Part shown: piece by piece, positions 36,025-46,654 of the stretch
Numbering within the stretch: the first letter of the stretch is position 1
How the letters are laid out: every line of letters begins with the position of its first letter
Source of the DNA: Flavobacteriia bacterium
GTDB lineage: Bacteria > Bacteroidota > Bacteroidia > Flavobacteriales > Schleiferiaceae
Reading direction: 5' to 3'
Length of the DNA: 64,000 nt
Assembly: GCA_013373425.1 (NCBI GenBank)
Contig: JABXHW010000038.1
Location: forward strand, 1-64,000
Translations under genes and position numbers: made by a program
The notes under the pieces: model-generated
What the model was told of the DNA's origin: nothing
The model's database searches: none
Seen by the model: only the letters and a program-made list of their open reading frames with translations

Positions 36025-36570
36025 ATGTTTGTATCTCGTGAAACTCAGGAGCGCATCGATAAACTCGAAGCCGACAATAAAGCTCTTAAAAAGGAGCTTG
36101 GCGAAGCCGAGAGTAATCGTCCCAATACATCGGGCCTCAAGGCGGCCATGGTTATCGGTTGGGTGCTGTTTCTGTTAGCGGCGGCCGCAACGTATTACTT
36201 CTATCAGCAATCTCAAATTGTCATCGAAGAGCCCAAGGATCAAATCCTTACCAAGGACGGTCCAACGGATTGGGTTCCACCTGTAGATAGTGGCATCGTA
36301 TTCCGCGTTCAGGTAGGCGCTTTCGAAGAGTTCAGTCTCGAACCATTCCGCGCTGAACTCGATGGCATCTACAGCTTCAGAAACGACAACCTTGAAAAGA
36401 TAAGCTTGGGAAATTTTAGCTCATTCCGAAAAGCACAGTCCTTTTTGGACTATATGTTTGAGCTCGGATTTGAAGATGCCTATATCACAGCATATCAAGA
36501 TGGAAAGCCCCTTGGCTTAATGATGGCTGTGAAGATGCAAGCCTCGAGTAGTGAGGGTTTACAGGAGTAA
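36025..36570 (+). CDS. SPOR-like domain membrane protein
   Basis: TM segment; VFRVQVGAFEEFSLEPFRAELDGIYSFRNDNLEKISLGNFSSFRKAQSFLDYMFELGFEDAYITAYQDGKPL resembles SPOR repeats. Confidence 0.65.
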   Translation: MFVSRETQERIDKLEADNKALKKELGEAESNRPNTSGLKAAMVIGWVLFLLAAAATYYFYQQSQIVIEEPKDQILTKDGPTDWVPPVDSGIVFRVQVGAFEEFSLEPFRAELDGIYSFRNDNLEKISLGNFSSFRKAQSFLDYMFELGFEDAYITAYQDGKPLGLMMAVKMQASSSEGLQE

Positions 36571-36611
36571 AGCCTACTTTTGAAATTAGTTAATATCGAA
36601 CACCCATACCC

Positions 36612-37358
36612 ATGAAAATTCTGGAAGGAAAGACCGCAATTATCACTGGTGCCTCTAAAGGTATCGGACGTGGTATTGCTGAAACATTCGTAAAGCACGG
36701 ATGCAACGTGGCATTCACATTTTTGTCATCCGTTGAGAAAGGAAAGGCCGTTGAAGATGAATTGGCCGGTGGAGATGTAAAAGTAAAGGGATATCGCTCC
36801 GATGCATCGGATATGGCTCAAGCTGAAAAGCTCATTGAGGACGTTCTTGCAGATTTCGGTCAAATCGATATCGTAATCAACAATGCAGGAATTACCCGAG
36901 ATAATCTCCTCATGCGAATGTCTGAAGACGACTTCAACGAGGTGCTTCGCATCAACTTGAATTCTGTCTTCAATATGACAAAAGCGGTTCAACGCACATT
37001 CCTCAAGCAGCGTTCAGGTTCTATTGTGAATATTAGTTCTGTCGTTGGTGTGAAAGGAAATGCAGGTCAGGCGAACTATGCGGCGTCTAAGGCTGGCGCG
37101 ATTGGTTTCACTAAATCTGTAGCACTAGAGCTGGGTTCTCGTAATATTCGTTGTAATGCTATCGCTCCTGGTTTTATCGAAACTGAAATGACTGCTGTAC
37201 TCGACGAGAAAACGGTTCAAGGTTGGAGAGATGCTATTCCTTTGAAGCGTGGTGGTTCTCCAGAAGATGTGGCAAACGCATGTTTGTTCTTGGCATCTGA
37301 TCTATCTGGATATATTACAGGACAAGTATTGAACGTTGATGGAGGGATGCTTACCTAA
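36612..37358 (+). CDS. fabG: 3-oxoacyl-[ACP] reductase
   Basis: KTAIITGASKGIGRGIAETF, NNAGITRDNLLMRMSEDDF, YAASKAGAIGFTKSVALELGSRNIRCNAIAPGFIETEMT, ITGQVLNVDGGM. Confidence 0.95.
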   Translation: MKILEGKTAIITGASKGIGRGIAETFVKHGCNVAFTFLSSVEKGKAVEDELAGGDVKVKGYRSDASDMAQAEKLIEDVLADFGQIDIVINNAGITRDNLLMRMSEDDFNEVLRINLNSVFNMTKAVQRTFLKQRSGSIVNISSVVGVKGNAGQANYAASKAGAIGFTKSVALELGSRNIRCNAIAPGFIETEMTAVLDEKTVQGWRDAIPLKRGGSPEDVANACLFLASDLSGYITGQVLNVDGGMLT

Positions 37359-37361
37359 TCT

Positions 37362-39410
37362 ATGACGTTCGAATCTACATACGCACCGTTATTTATAGCG
37401 ATGATCATAGGGGTGGCCGCATTGGTCACCTTTTTTGCTTACCGCAAGAGCGCATTCGACAAACCGTATAAGTATGTGCTTCCCGGACTTCGTTTCCTCA
37501 CTCTAGTTTTCATAGGAATTCTACTGCTCAATCCCATCATCAAGGAAACGGCTATCGAGGAGGAGCGGCCATTGCTTATTTGGCTTCAGGATGAGTCAGA
37601 ATCGGTAATGCAACATGTAGATTCTGCAGAGTATCAAGCCAACTATTCGACTTGGAAGAAGCAGGCGATAGAGCAGCTGGAGGAGAAATACGACATAGTT
37701 TCACTTGCATTCGGTGAAACGGTTCATAGTCCAACCGAGAAATACGCTGATCAAAGCTCCGCTATTCAAGATGCCCTCTCACAAGTTGCGCAACAAACCC
37801 TAGGGAGGAATTCAGCGGGAATTATACTGGCAACTGATGGGATTCTCAACAGCGGGACTCGTTTATCCACTCGGCAATCGGCGATACAGGGTTTGCATGT
37901 CTTGGCGCTCGGAGATAGCACACAGTATTTTGATGTAGCTATTAGTCAGGTACTCAATAATCGCATTGCATACACAGGCAACACGACACCTATTCGAGTG
38001 GCCGTTGAGGCGAAAGGCGGTACAGCGCGTAATGTGAGCGTATCATTAAAAGGTACAAATGAGAACTTCACTCAAGTAGTTTCACTCAATGGAGGTAAAG
38101 CTCAAATAACCTTTGAAGTGGGTAGCGATAGTGCTGGAACACAGCGCTATGAAGTGGAGGTAGGTGCCCTCGGAGGGGAGCGCAATGTCTCAAATAACCG
38201 CGCATCAACATTCATTGAGTTCGTTGAGAAGAAGCGCACGATTCACATGGTTTATCAGGCGCCACATCCCGATATCAGTGCATTCCGCCTTCCACTCCTT
38301 GATGACGAAGCGAATGACGTACGACTATTCGCTCTTTCGGATTGGAGCATCGAAGATTCTAAAGAAGCCGATTTGTTGGTTTTTCACAGTGTCAACCCGA
38401 CCAATGATGTGGAAGAAGTGATGCAAGAGGCTTCTCAAAGCGTCCTATTTATCACTACTCCAGAAGAGCCGTATTCAAACTGGGATTTGGCGGCGAGATA
38501 CCTTCGTCAAGCGCCTAGTCCGGATCGTACGGCGGATGTTACCCCACGAATCAATCCTTCGCTTTCTGCTTTTCAAGTAGACGAAGATTGGATAGAAAGA
38601 GCTGTTGATTTTCCACCTATCAATGGAGAAGTTCACTCAGAACAGAACTCCGGAATCTGGGAAGCTGTGATGTTAGCCAATGTTGGATCTGTTAAAACGA
38701 ATACTCCAATTGTTTCTGTTTACACGAATGATAATCAGAGAGTTGCTTGGGTGAACGGCGAAGGTTGGTGGAGATGGAGAAGCTACAGTTATTCGCAATA
38801 CAGCTCTCACCAAATGTTTGATGGTTTTGTTCAATCGCTGTACCGATGGTTACTCACTAATTCGGTGGGCGATCGCTTAGAAGTCGACTTCCCGGAGCGC
38901 GTAAATCAAAATGAATCCATTCTCTTTACAGTTCGACCAAAAGATGCAGCGATGAATCCTTTGGAGGATGCCAGAGTCAATCTGCAAATCACGAAGGAAG
39001 GTCAGGTGGTATTTGATCAGCGTCTAACCGAAAATCGTCCAGGAAGATATATTTCTAATGTTCAGGGATTGAATGCGGGTGATTATCGCTACAAAGTATC
39101 TTCTCAGTATGGAGATGAGGTTCTAAGTGAAACAGGTGAGCTGTTCGTTGAGAATCTTCAACTTGAGCGCATCGATACAAGAGCACGTTTCGGACAACTT
39201 CAAGGATTGGCCAACGCCAACGGCGGTCTATTTGGCACATATTCCACACGCGATGAATGGCTGAATGAACTTATGAATCAAGAGGCGCCTACTGTCCTTC
39301 ATGAAGTGGTGTCAACCGATTCACTCCTCAAAAAATGGTGGCCTTACTTGCTCATTGCACTCCTGCTAACCGCAGAGTGGGCCCTGAGAAAAAGAGAAGG
39401 GCAAGTGTAA
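37362..39410 (+). CDS. Membrane protein with VWA-like domain (hypothetical)
   Basis: N-terminal TMs, LIWLQDESESVM...AGIILATDGILNSG, C-terminal TM. Confidence 0.65.
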   Translation: MTFESTYAPLFIAMIIGVAALVTFFAYRKSAFDKPYKYVLPGLRFLTLVFIGILLLNPIIKETAIEEERPLLIWLQDESESVMQHVDSAEYQANYSTWKKQAIEQLEEKYDIVSLAFGETVHSPTEKYADQSSAIQDALSQVAQQTLGRNSAGIILATDGILNSGTRLSTRQSAIQGLHVLALGDSTQYFDVAISQVLNNRIAYTGNTTPIRVAVEAKGGTARNVSVSLKGTNENFTQVVSLNGGKAQITFEVGSDSAGTQRYEVEVGALGGERNVSNNRASTFIEFVEKKRTIHMVYQAPHPDISAFRLPLLDDEANDVRLFALSDWSIEDSKEADLLVFHSVNPTNDVEEVMQEASQSVLFITTPEEPYSNWDLAARYLRQAPSPDRTADVTPRINPSLSAFQVDEDWIERAVDFPPINGEVHSEQNSGIWEAVMLANVGSVKTNTPIVSVYTNDNQRVAWVNGEGWWRWRSYSYSQYSSHQMFDGFVQSLYRWLLTNSVGDRLEVDFPERVNQNESILFTVRPKDAAMNPLEDARVNLQITKEGQVVFDQRLTENRPGRYISNVQGLNAGDYRYKVSSQYGDEVLSETGELFVENLQLERIDTRARFGQLQGLANANGGLFGTYSTRDEWLNELMNQEAPTVLHEVVSTDSLLKKWWPYLLIALLLTAEWALRKREGQV

Positions 39411-39546
39411 TCAGTGGGGACGTAGGGACGCGGGGGGCGTTCAGACGTAGGTCAGTGCGGAAGTGTTGAGGTGGGAAAGTGCGGAAGTGATAATGTTCAA
39501 GTGTTTTGACATCCTCACTTCCACAAGCCCCAAAGTTCTTATGTTC

Positions 39547-40653
39547 TCAGAACTGTTGTTCAAGCCATTCGCCCAATTCTTCTCCTCGTAGATTCTTGGC
39601 AACGATGATTCCGTTTTCATCTACTACAAAGTTGGCCGGAATGGAACGAACGCCGTATGCGCCAGCTGGTGCGCTATCCCAACCTTTCAAGTCGCTCACA
39701 TGAGCCCAAGAAAGCTGATCATCGTCGATCGCCTTGAGCCATGGATCCTTATTCTGGTCGAGTGACACTCCAATAATATTAAAGCCACGGTCTTTGTAAG
39801 CGTTGTACTCTGCAACTAAATTAGGGTTCTCTTGGCGGCAAGGGCCACACCAAGATGCCCAGAAATCGATGAGAGTATACTTGCCGTCCAACATGCTTGA
39901 AAGAGCAACCATGTTACCATCGCGGTCGGGTACTTCCATATCAATCATAGGCTGACCAATAGCAGTTTTGCGCATGAGTTCAATCTTGTTGCTCATATTT
40001 ACCGCAAGGGCATTGGTGCGATACGATTCAGGCAGGTTCTCTTGGATGGTTTCTAGAACTTCCAACTCTGGATTCGGGAACTCGATCAAGGCGAGCACGG
40101 TTCCGTAAATTGGATTTTCATAGGCCAATTCAATGAACGCCTCTTCCTGCTGGTCGTAAGCCTCTTGGAACTGAGCCGAAATTTCCTGCATCAATTCTTC
40201 ATCCTCGTTGTCTCTAGCTTCGTAGTACGGTTCTAGTAAAGCGCTAGTCGTCTCTTCTGTTTCTTGTCCAATCTCGATGTACTCTGCAATGATATCGCTG
40301 TACTCGCCACTCTCAATATTCCAAACAAACGAACCGCCAGAAACGGTGTCAAAACCCACCTCGATGTGATCGTTATTCGCTAGAAGAGGAAGACGAGTTC
40401 TATTTCTACCGATTTGTGTGGTGAGTAAGAGGAACTGAGGCTGTTCTGTCGCTTCAGCTGTGTAGGTGAACTTACCGTTCTCAACAAGTGATTCATGCAA
40501 GTTTACGTACCCACCATCTTGGAATGTGTACACAGAAAAGGATTGACCATCCCAACCTTCTGCAGACAGTTCGATATCGGCTTGAGCCCAGGAGTTAACA
40601 CTGCTAAGTGCAAGTCCAACGCCCAATAGAGCTTTCATATAATTCATATTCAT
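39547..40653 (-). CDS. TlpA-type thiol:disulfide oxidoreductase with N-terminal DUF4369-like domain
   Basis: YTLIDFWASWCGPCRQENPNLVAEYNAYKDRGFNIIGVSLD (CGPC). Confidence 0.88.
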   Translation of the reverse strand: MNMNYMKALLGVGLALSSVNSWAQADIELSAEGWDGQSFSVYTFQDGGYVNLHESLVENGKFTYTAEATEQPQFLLLTTQIGRNRTRLPLLANNDHIEVGFDTVSGGSFVWNIESGEYSDIIAEYIEIGQETEETTSALLEPYYEARDNEDEELMQEISAQFQEAYDQQEEAFIELAYENPIYGTVLALIEFPNPELEVLETIQENLPESYRTNALAVNMSNKIELMRKTAIGQPMIDMEVPDRDGNMVALSSMLDGKYTLIDFWASWCGPCRQENPNLVAEYNAYKDRGFNIIGVSLDQNKDPWLKAIDDDQLSWAHVSDLKGWDSAPAGAYGVRSIPANFVVDENGIIVAKNLRGEELGEWLEQQF

Positions 40654-40708
40654 GTTTTTAGGTTCTACAATGTAGCAAAAGAAAGAGCTCAAAGTCCTCT
40701 GAAAGTAC

Positions 40709-41824
40709 TTAGAGTCTTTCTGCAAGCCAATCTTGCAATTGCTGACCGCGCAAGTCTTTCGCTACGATGATTCCATTCTCATCGACCATCACATTGTAAG
40801 GAATACCATTGAAGCCATACTTTGAAACCGCTTCACTTTCCCAGTACTTGAGGTCACTCATGTGCGACCAAGTAAGCTGGTCTTGCTCGATGGCTTGTAC
40901 CCAAGCTTGCTGTTGACCAGGGCGATCTAGTGACACGCCCACAACAGAAAATCCCTTGTCTTTGTACGTGTTGTAAGCTGCAACCACATTTGGATTCTCA
41001 GCTCTACATGGTCGACACCATGATGCCCAGAAGTCGATAAGCGTGTAAGAATCGCCAAGCTCTTCAGATAGACGAACTTGCTCACCAGAAGGTGAGGGCA
41101 TCATTAAATCAATCAATGGTTCTCCAATTGCGGTTCTAGACTTCTGATCTACGAGCTGTTTAAACTGCTTTACCATTTCACCTTTTCCCTGAGTTACAGG
41201 AACGTTTTCGTAGATGGCGGTAAGATCAGCTGCTTCGTTATCTCCTAAATGCGCCAAGGCGATAAACGCGCCGAAGCCTTTCGAGCGCTTTGCAAGCTCA
41301 ACGAGGTCGGTATTGAACTTCTGGTGAGCTTCCATCAATGAGTTGTTCAGCATCATTTGGGTGTTGAAATCGTTCGCCTGTTGGGCTGTTCTCATCTCGT
41401 TTTGAACCGACATATTGAGGTTCTGGAAGTCGGTAACAATCTTGTAGTACTCATTCATCACATCGGCATATTCACCACCTTCAATGGTTACTCTACCATT
41501 GTTAATGGCTGGATCAACGGTGACATTCATTTCGCCTGTGCTGCCGAAAACATAGAATTGACGCTGCATGGCAGGAACTTCTATTCGCAGCAATTGAGCG
41601 TATTCGAGTGAGTCAACAGTGAGTTCTGCAACTCCCTTTTCGAATAGATCCATAGTCACTTCTTGTGGACCGTTCGGACCGATAATAGATACCTTCGCCT
41701 CGACGTCGCGTGCCTCAGGCATATTGAGGGTAATTTGCAATGCATCAGAAGATGAACTGCTATTGTTCTCGCCATTACAAGCTGCCAAAATCAGCAAGGG
41801 GAGAAGAAGAAGAAACTTTCTCAT
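40709..41824 (-). CDS. TlpA-type thiol:disulfide oxidoreductase lipoprotein (tandem paralogue)
   Basis: Lipobox LAAC; YTLIDFWASWCRPCRAENPNVVAAYNTYKDKGFSVVGVSLD (CRPC). Confidence 0.88.
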   Translation of the reverse strand: MRKFLLLLPLLILAACNGENNSSSSSDALQITLNMPEARDVEAKVSIIGPNGPQEVTMDLFEKGVAELTVDSLEYAQLLRIEVPAMQRQFYVFGSTGEMNVTVDPAINNGRVTIEGGEYADVMNEYYKIVTDFQNLNMSVQNEMRTAQQANDFNTQMMLNNSLMEAHQKFNTDLVELAKRSKGFGAFIALAHLGDNEAADLTAIYENVPVTQGKGEMVKQFKQLVDQKSRTAIGEPLIDLMMPSPSGEQVRLSEELGDSYTLIDFWASWCRPCRAENPNVVAAYNTYKDKGFSVVGVSLDRPGQQQAWVQAIEQDQLTWSHMSDLKYWESEAVSKYGFNGIPYNVMVDENGIIVAKDLRGQQLQDWLAERL

Positions 41825-41858
41825 TAGAATTCAATTTGCTCAAAAATAGGTCTACAAC

Positions 41859-41888
41859 TTTGACCACCCAAACACAGGTGTATCTTTG
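41859..41888 (+). promoter_or_regulatory. Promoter TTTG-18 bp-TATCTTTG upstream of S46 peptidase
   Basis: TTTG 41859-41862 and TATCTTTG 41881-41888, matches TTTG/TAnnTTTG consensus. Confidence 0.6.
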
Positions 41889-41911
41889 TGAACCTAGCAA
41901 AAACATTTACC

Positions 41912-44065
41912 ATGAAGAAACAAATTGTACTCCTTGGATTGATCCTACTCGGTTCGTATTCAATGAGAGCAACGGAAGGCATGTGGCTTCCTTACATGTT
42001 ATCCGATAGAGAAGCGGATATGCAGAATATGGGCATGCTCATCAGCGCAGAAGAAATTTACTCCGTAAACAATGGGAGTTTGAAGGATGCCATTGTGAGC
42101 TTTGGAGGCTTTTGTACTGGAGAGATTATCTCAGATAACGGACTTGTTCTTACCAATCATCACTGTGGATATGGAGCGATCCAATCTCACTCTTCTGTGG
42201 AGCATAATTATCTAGAGGATGGCTTTTGGGCTATGTCGAGAGCGGAAGAGCTTCCGAACGAAGGTCTCTTTGTACGATTCGTAAAATACATTGAGGACGT
42301 ATCGGTCCCTATGCTTGAAGGCGTACACGATGGAATGACAGAAGAGGAGAAGCGTGCGCGTATGCAGTCTAATATGAACGCTATTCTCGAAAGACGTTCA
42401 TCCAGTGAAGATTTTGAGTTTGAAATTAAGGAGATCTACTACGGAAATCAGTTCATTTTAATTGCATCTGTACGTTACACGGATGTTCGTTTGGTAGGTG
42501 CACCACCTAGCAGCATTGGCAAGTATGGAGCGGATACCGACAACTGGGTTTGGCCTCGTCACACTGGCGATTTCAGCATGTTTAGAATCTATGCTGATGC
42601 GAGCAATAACCCTGCTGATTTCGCAGATAACAACGTTCCATTTAAGCCATATCGCAGTCTGAATGTATCTATTTCGGGTACTCAACCGGGCGACTTCACA
42701 TTCGTTTATGGTTTCCCTGGTCGCACAGAGGAATATTTACCGGCGATTGCTGTAGATCAAATGATGAACGAGCTCAACCCAATGAACATCGCCATACGCG
42801 ATATCATTCTTCAAGGGATGAAGTCGTATATGGTGGAGAGCGAAGAAATTGACATCCAGTATGCGTCTAAATATGCATCTACTTCAAATGCATGGAAGAA
42901 GTGGATTGGTCAGACGCAGGGTGTGGATAAAACGTTTGGTATTGACTCTATCCGCCGAGCGGAAGCACGCTTTCAATATGCTTTGGCACAGGATAATAAT
43001 CTGTGGAATATGTATGGCAATATCCTGCCGTCGCTCGAACAACGATATGCGGTTTCACTTGATTTATTCAAGAAAAGAGATCGGTTTATTGAGATTGGCT
43101 ATCGTGGAAATGAAGTGATTCGATTCTTATGGGGGATGAATCGCGAGTTATCAGCGGCGGAGAATGGGAGTGAAGAAGCTGTGAACAAAGCGGCAGAATC
43201 AATGGCTCAACGCTTATCAGGCTTTATCAAGAATTACAATGCCTCGGTAGACAGTACCATTACGTACAACTTGTATCGTCATTGGATGTCGACTGCTGAA
43301 GAGGTTCCAGCGTTCCTCATTGACGCTTACGGCTCTCCGGATGGCGTCGATATCAGCGGCATGTATTCAGCTGATGCCTTCTTCCGTCCTACGAATTATG
43401 ATGCGTTCATTGCTTTGCTTGAAAGCGACCCAGCAGCCGCGATTGATACAGTCTTGAACAGCGAGATTTATACGATGATGAAGGCTGCCTTTGGCTACTA
43501 CATCGGTGAAGTTGCACCACAGCTCGGTGGTGTGATGAGTGAAATCAACAATCTACAGAAGGATTACATGGCCGCACAGATGGTGGTAGGTGATCCGTCA
43601 GAGCTCTATCCTGATGCCAACAGCACAATGCGCATTACTTATGGTAGAGTAGAAGGCTTTGTGCCAAGAGATGGTGTTCGTTACAATACGCACACGTATC
43701 TCGATGGCGTGATTGCCAAGTATGTCCCTGGTGACTACGAATTCGACTTACCGGAGCGCATGCTCGAGCTTTACGCAGAGAAGAACTATGGCAGATATGC
43801 TACGGAAGACGGACGTTTACCTGTGTGCTTTATCGCTTCAAACCACACTTCTGGTGGAAATAGTGGTTCTCCAGCTTTGGATGCAAATGGTAACCTTATC
43901 GGATTGAATTTCGACAGAGTTTGGGAAGGTACTATGAGCGATGTGTACTTCGATGAAGCCATATGTAGAAACATCATGGTTGACATTCGCTATGTCCTAT
44001 GGGTAGTGGACGTTTACGCTGGTGCTGGACACTTGGTAGAAGAGATGAATCTAGTCAGCGAATAA
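41912..44065 (+). CDS. S46-family dipeptidyl-peptidase (DPP7/DPP11 type)
   Basis: GMWLPYML start, [22 protein letters not shown] (His), [28 protein letters not shown] (Ser); ATG at 41912 gives signal peptide. Confidence 0.92.
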   Translation: MKKQIVLLGLILLGSYSMRATEGMWLPYMLSDREADMQNMGMLISAEEIYSVNNGSLKDAIVSFGGFCTGEIISDNGLVLTNHHCGYGAIQSHSSVEHNYLEDGFWAMSRAEELPNEGLFVRFVKYIEDVSVPMLEGVHDGMTEEEKRARMQSNMNAILERRSSSEDFEFEIKEIYYGNQFILIASVRYTDVRLVGAPPSSIGKYGADTDNWVWPRHTGDFSMFRIYADASNNPADFADNNVPFKPYRSLNVSISGTQPGDFTFVYGFPGRTEEYLPAIAVDQMMNELNPMNIAIRDIILQGMKSYMVESEEIDIQYASKYASTSNAWKKWIGQTQGVDKTFGIDSIRRAEARFQYALAQDNNLWNMYGNILPSLEQRYAVSLDLFKKRDRFIEIGYRGNEVIRFLWGMNRELSAAENGSEEAVNKAAESMAQRLSGFIKNYNASVDSTITYNLYRHWMSTAEEVPAFLIDAYGSPDGVDISGMYSADAFFRPTNYDAFIALLESDPAAAIDTVLNSEIYTMMKAAFGYYIGEVAPQLGGVMSEINNLQKDYMAAQMVVGDPSELYPDANSTMRITYGRVEGFVPRDGVRYNTHTYLDGVIAKYVPGDYEFDLPERMLELYAEKNYGRYATEDGRLPVCFIASNHTSGGNSGSPALDANGNLIGLNFDRVWEGTMSDVYFDEAICRNIMVDIRYVLWVVDVYAGAGHLVEEMNLVSE

Positions 44066-44136
44066 AAGAGCCCACAAATTTCAAAATTGAGTGTCAGTTG
44101 GCTACTTTTGCCGTGCCTCAAAAACGAGAAAATACC

Positions 44137-45006
44137 ATGAGTGTACTTGTAAATAAAGACTCTAAAGTGATCGTGCAGGGTTTCACCGGTAAGGAAGGAA
44201 CTTTCCACGCAGAGCAAATGATTGAATTCGGAACCAACGTAGTAGGTGGTGTAACTCCAGGAAAAGGAGGACAATCACACCTCGATCGTCCAGTTTTCAA
44301 TACAGTAGCCGACGCTGTTAAGGAGACCGGAGCAGATGTTTCTATCATCTTCGTTCCACCAGCATTTGCAGCAGACGGTATCATGGAAGCGGCTGATGCA
44401 GGTATCAAAGTAATCGTTGCTATTACAGAAGGTATTCCTGTTGCGGATATGATCAAAGTAAAGGACTACATCAGCACTAAGGATGTAACCTTGATCGGAC
44501 CTAACTGTCCAGGTGTTATCACCGCTGGTCAGGCTAAAGTGGGTATCATGCCAGGCTTTATCTTCAAAGAAGGAAAGATTGGTATCGTATCTAAGTCTGG
44601 TACTTTGACCTACGAAGCAGCTGATCAAATTGTGAAAGCTGGTTTGGGCATTACAACTGCTATTGGCATTGGTGGCGACCCAATTATCGGAACTACCACT
44701 AAGGAAGCTGTAGAGCTTTTGATGAATGATCCAGAAACAGAAGGTATCGTTATGATCGGTGAGATCGGCGGTAACCTCGAAGCTATTGCAGCAGATTGGA
44801 TTAAGAAGAATGGAACGAAGCCAGTTGTTGGTTTCATTGCAGGGGAAACTGCTCCAAAAGGGCGTACAATGGGCCACGCAGGTGCGATTGTAGGTGGAGC
44901 AGAGGATACAGCACAAGCGAAGAAAGCAATCATGCGTGATTGTGGAATTCACGTGGTTGATTCTCCAGCTGAAATCGGAACCAAAATGGCGGAAGTAGTG
45001 AAGTAA
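44137..45006 (+). CDS. sucD: Succinyl-CoA synthetase subunit alpha
   Basis: [45 protein letters not shown]...[17 protein letters not shown]. Confidence 0.96.
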   Translation: MSVLVNKDSKVIVQGFTGKEGTFHAEQMIEFGTNVVGGVTPGKGGQSHLDRPVFNTVADAVKETGADVSIIFVPPAFAADGIMEAADAGIKVIVAITEGIPVADMIKVKDYISTKDVTLIGPNCPGVITAGQAKVGIMPGFIFKEGKIGIVSKSGTLTYEAADQIVKAGLGITTAIGIGGDPIIGTTTKEAVELLMNDPETEGIVMIGEIGGNLEAIAADWIKKNGTKPVVGFIAGETAPKGRTMGHAGAIVGGAEDTAQAKKAIMRDCGIHVVDSPAEIGTKMAEVVK

Positions 45007-45026
45007 TCACTGTATTCGAAATATAG

Positions 45027-45062
45027 AAACCCCTTCTAGCATATGCTGGAAGGGGTTTTTTC
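45027..45062 (+). terminator. sucD terminator
   Basis: AAACCCCTTCtagcatatgctGGAAGGGGTTTTTT. Confidence 0.88.
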
Positions 45063-45153
45063 TTTTGCGGAAACTACGTACACATTCGGGTGGTTCTACT
45101 TACATAACTGTGCTTTGGAAGTTTCAATTTTACTCCATCAAAACCATGAACCT

Positions 45154-45276
45154 ATGATGAGAGAATTGGAAACCATGTTAAGCGCACACAGTCATATTTT
45201 ACTTCCAGAAACGATGGATGCGGAACTGATGAACTTCGAAGAAGTTGAACAACCCGAACATCCTCTCTTCATTTGA
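45154..45276 (+). CDS. Putative small protein (40 aa)
   Basis: MMRELETMLSAHSHILLPETMDAELMNFEEVEQPEHPLFI between two terminators; no homology known to me. Confidence 0.3.
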   Translation: MMRELETMLSAHSHILLPETMDAELMNFEEVEQPEHPLFI

Positions 45277-45310
45277 AGGCGAACTAACCTAACCAACTTG
45301 TGATTGTGGA

Positions 45311-45340
45311 AAGCCGTGCATTAGCGCGGCTTTTTTTATT
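45311..45340. terminator. Terminator
   Basis: GAAAGCCGtgcattagCGCGGCTTTTTTT between convergent ORFs. Confidence 0.75.
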
Positions 45341-45788
45341 CCCTTACTTCTGAGATGTCCTCCGAGTAAATCTTGAAGTACTGCATGGATGCATAACTTA
45401 TCACTACTGTGCTTGCCAAACCTTCAAATACGATGGCGATGACCGATTGGAATAAGGTGAGCTTACCGCCCCAAACGCCACTCGACTCAAGTACTTCTAT
45501 AAAGTTAGGGTCGATGATCGAAGCGTAAACACTCATAAATGCAAGGAATAGTAAAATGGAAATCGATCCCATTCTCATTCCCGCAAACAGTCCTCCGATA
45601 TAAGAGTGGTGCTCATCCGTACGGAACATCTTTCTGTGCAGTGCTACTGTACCGGCGAGAATGATGGCAAAGTTGAATAGACGGAGTTGGTGCATCTGCT
45701 CCAATCCCAATAACTTCATCAGAAGGAAATAGGCAATCAATCCAGCGGCGGTCTTTAGGGCATAGCCCCAAGCATATCTATAATACAT
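45336..45788 (-). CDS. DUF4199-family membrane protein
   Basis: Multi-TM; TAAGLIAYFLLMKLLGLEQMHQLRLFNFAIILAGTVALHRKMF..YIGGLFAGMRMGSISILLFL. Confidence 0.75.
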   Translation of the reverse strand: MYYRYAWGYALKTAAGLIAYFLLMKLLGLEQMHQLRLFNFAIILAGTVALHRKMFRTDEHHSYIGGLFAGMRMGSISILLFLAFMSVYASIIDPNFIEVLESSGVWGGKLTLFQSVIAIVFEGLASTVVISYASMQYFKIYSEDISEVRE

Positions 45789-45858
45789 ATCGTTGATTAT
45801 TAGTGAGTTATATTTAATCAACGTGTCAGATGCTATATTGTTCAGAGGAGAGCGTCGT

Positions 45859-46551
45859 TCAATTCTGGTTCAATTCATCAAAAGAGATGTCCATAACAGG
45901 GTAGTCCTTCCACCCTTTAAAGTCGAAGTGCCACCATTCATGCGGATAGGGTTCAAAGCCAAAAGCAATCATCACTTCTCGAAGAATGATCTTGTTTTGT
46001 TCAGCTTCACGATTGAGTGATACCACTGCCTGATGCGCATCTTCCGAAAAATCGTCGTACCCAGTCGGCATGATTAAAGCCTCACCGGTTTCCAAGTCAT
46101 ACAGTCCAATGTCTACCGCGCAGCCTCGATTATGTCTACTTCCGGAGTAGGGAGAGGCCACGTAGGTAGTGTCCTGATAAACCTCATAGAACAACACGGT
46201 TGCGGCATAGGGTCGGTAACCATCGTAGAGAATGAGTCCTAGATTAAGGGCTGAGAGACTGTCTTCTACTGCTTTCAAGGCTTTAGCAACCGGTTTACGA
46301 GAAAAGCAGTCTGCCGTTGGGTAAATAACCTGTCCGGTAAAGTTGTTAGAAGTAGCGTAACGGATATCCATCTTCTCAAACTCAAGTAGCTGCTCGAGGT
46401 TGAGCAACGCCATATTCGAATCTAAACTGACCGATTTTGAATACTCCGACCATTCCATTGGCTCAATTCCGTACGCATACTTTGGCTCTTCAGAACATCG
46501 AGCAACCAAGAGGAGAATAACAACGTAATGGAGTAAGCTTTTCATAATCAA
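45859..46551 (-). CDS. M15 D-Ala-D-Ala dipeptidase-like (VanX/DdpX type)
   Basis: LYDGYRPYAATVLF, SGSRHNRGCAVDIGLYDL, EWWHFDF zinc-ligand motifs. Confidence 0.9.
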   Translation of the reverse strand: MIMKSLLHYVVILLLVARCSEEPKYAYGIEPMEWSEYSKSVSLDSNMALLNLEQLLEFEKMDIRYATSNNFTGQVIYPTADCFSRKPVAKALKAVEDSLSALNLGLILYDGYRPYAATVLFYEVYQDTTYVASPYSGSRHNRGCAVDIGLYDLETGEALIMPTGYDDFSEDAHQAVVSLNREAEQNKIILREVMIAFGFEPYPHEWWHFDFKGWKDYPVMDISFDELNQN

Positions 46552-46654
46552 TCAATTTGTGATTTCCGCAGAAGCAAGTGCAAGTTAAATGTTTTCAAAT
46601 GGAGGTATTTGGCACGTGAATTGAGTTATGGCGGATATCAATTTAAAACTAACT

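Noticed and set aside
39506-39703. Plus ORF over the G-rich repeat gap and thioredoxin 3' end
   Set aside because: Antisense to a conserved TlpA-type protein and without initiation signals.
39547-41824. Tandem TlpA/DUF4369 proteins as a novel redox system
   Set aside because: Tandem TlpA-like paralogues are common in Bacteroidota; nothing here beyond ordinary duplication.
44275-44952. 225-aa antisense ORF over sucD (and 44625-44933, 44118-44456)
   Set aside because: Lies entirely opposite a strongly conserved sucD; low-complexity, Cys/Asn-rich translation typical of antisense codon bias.
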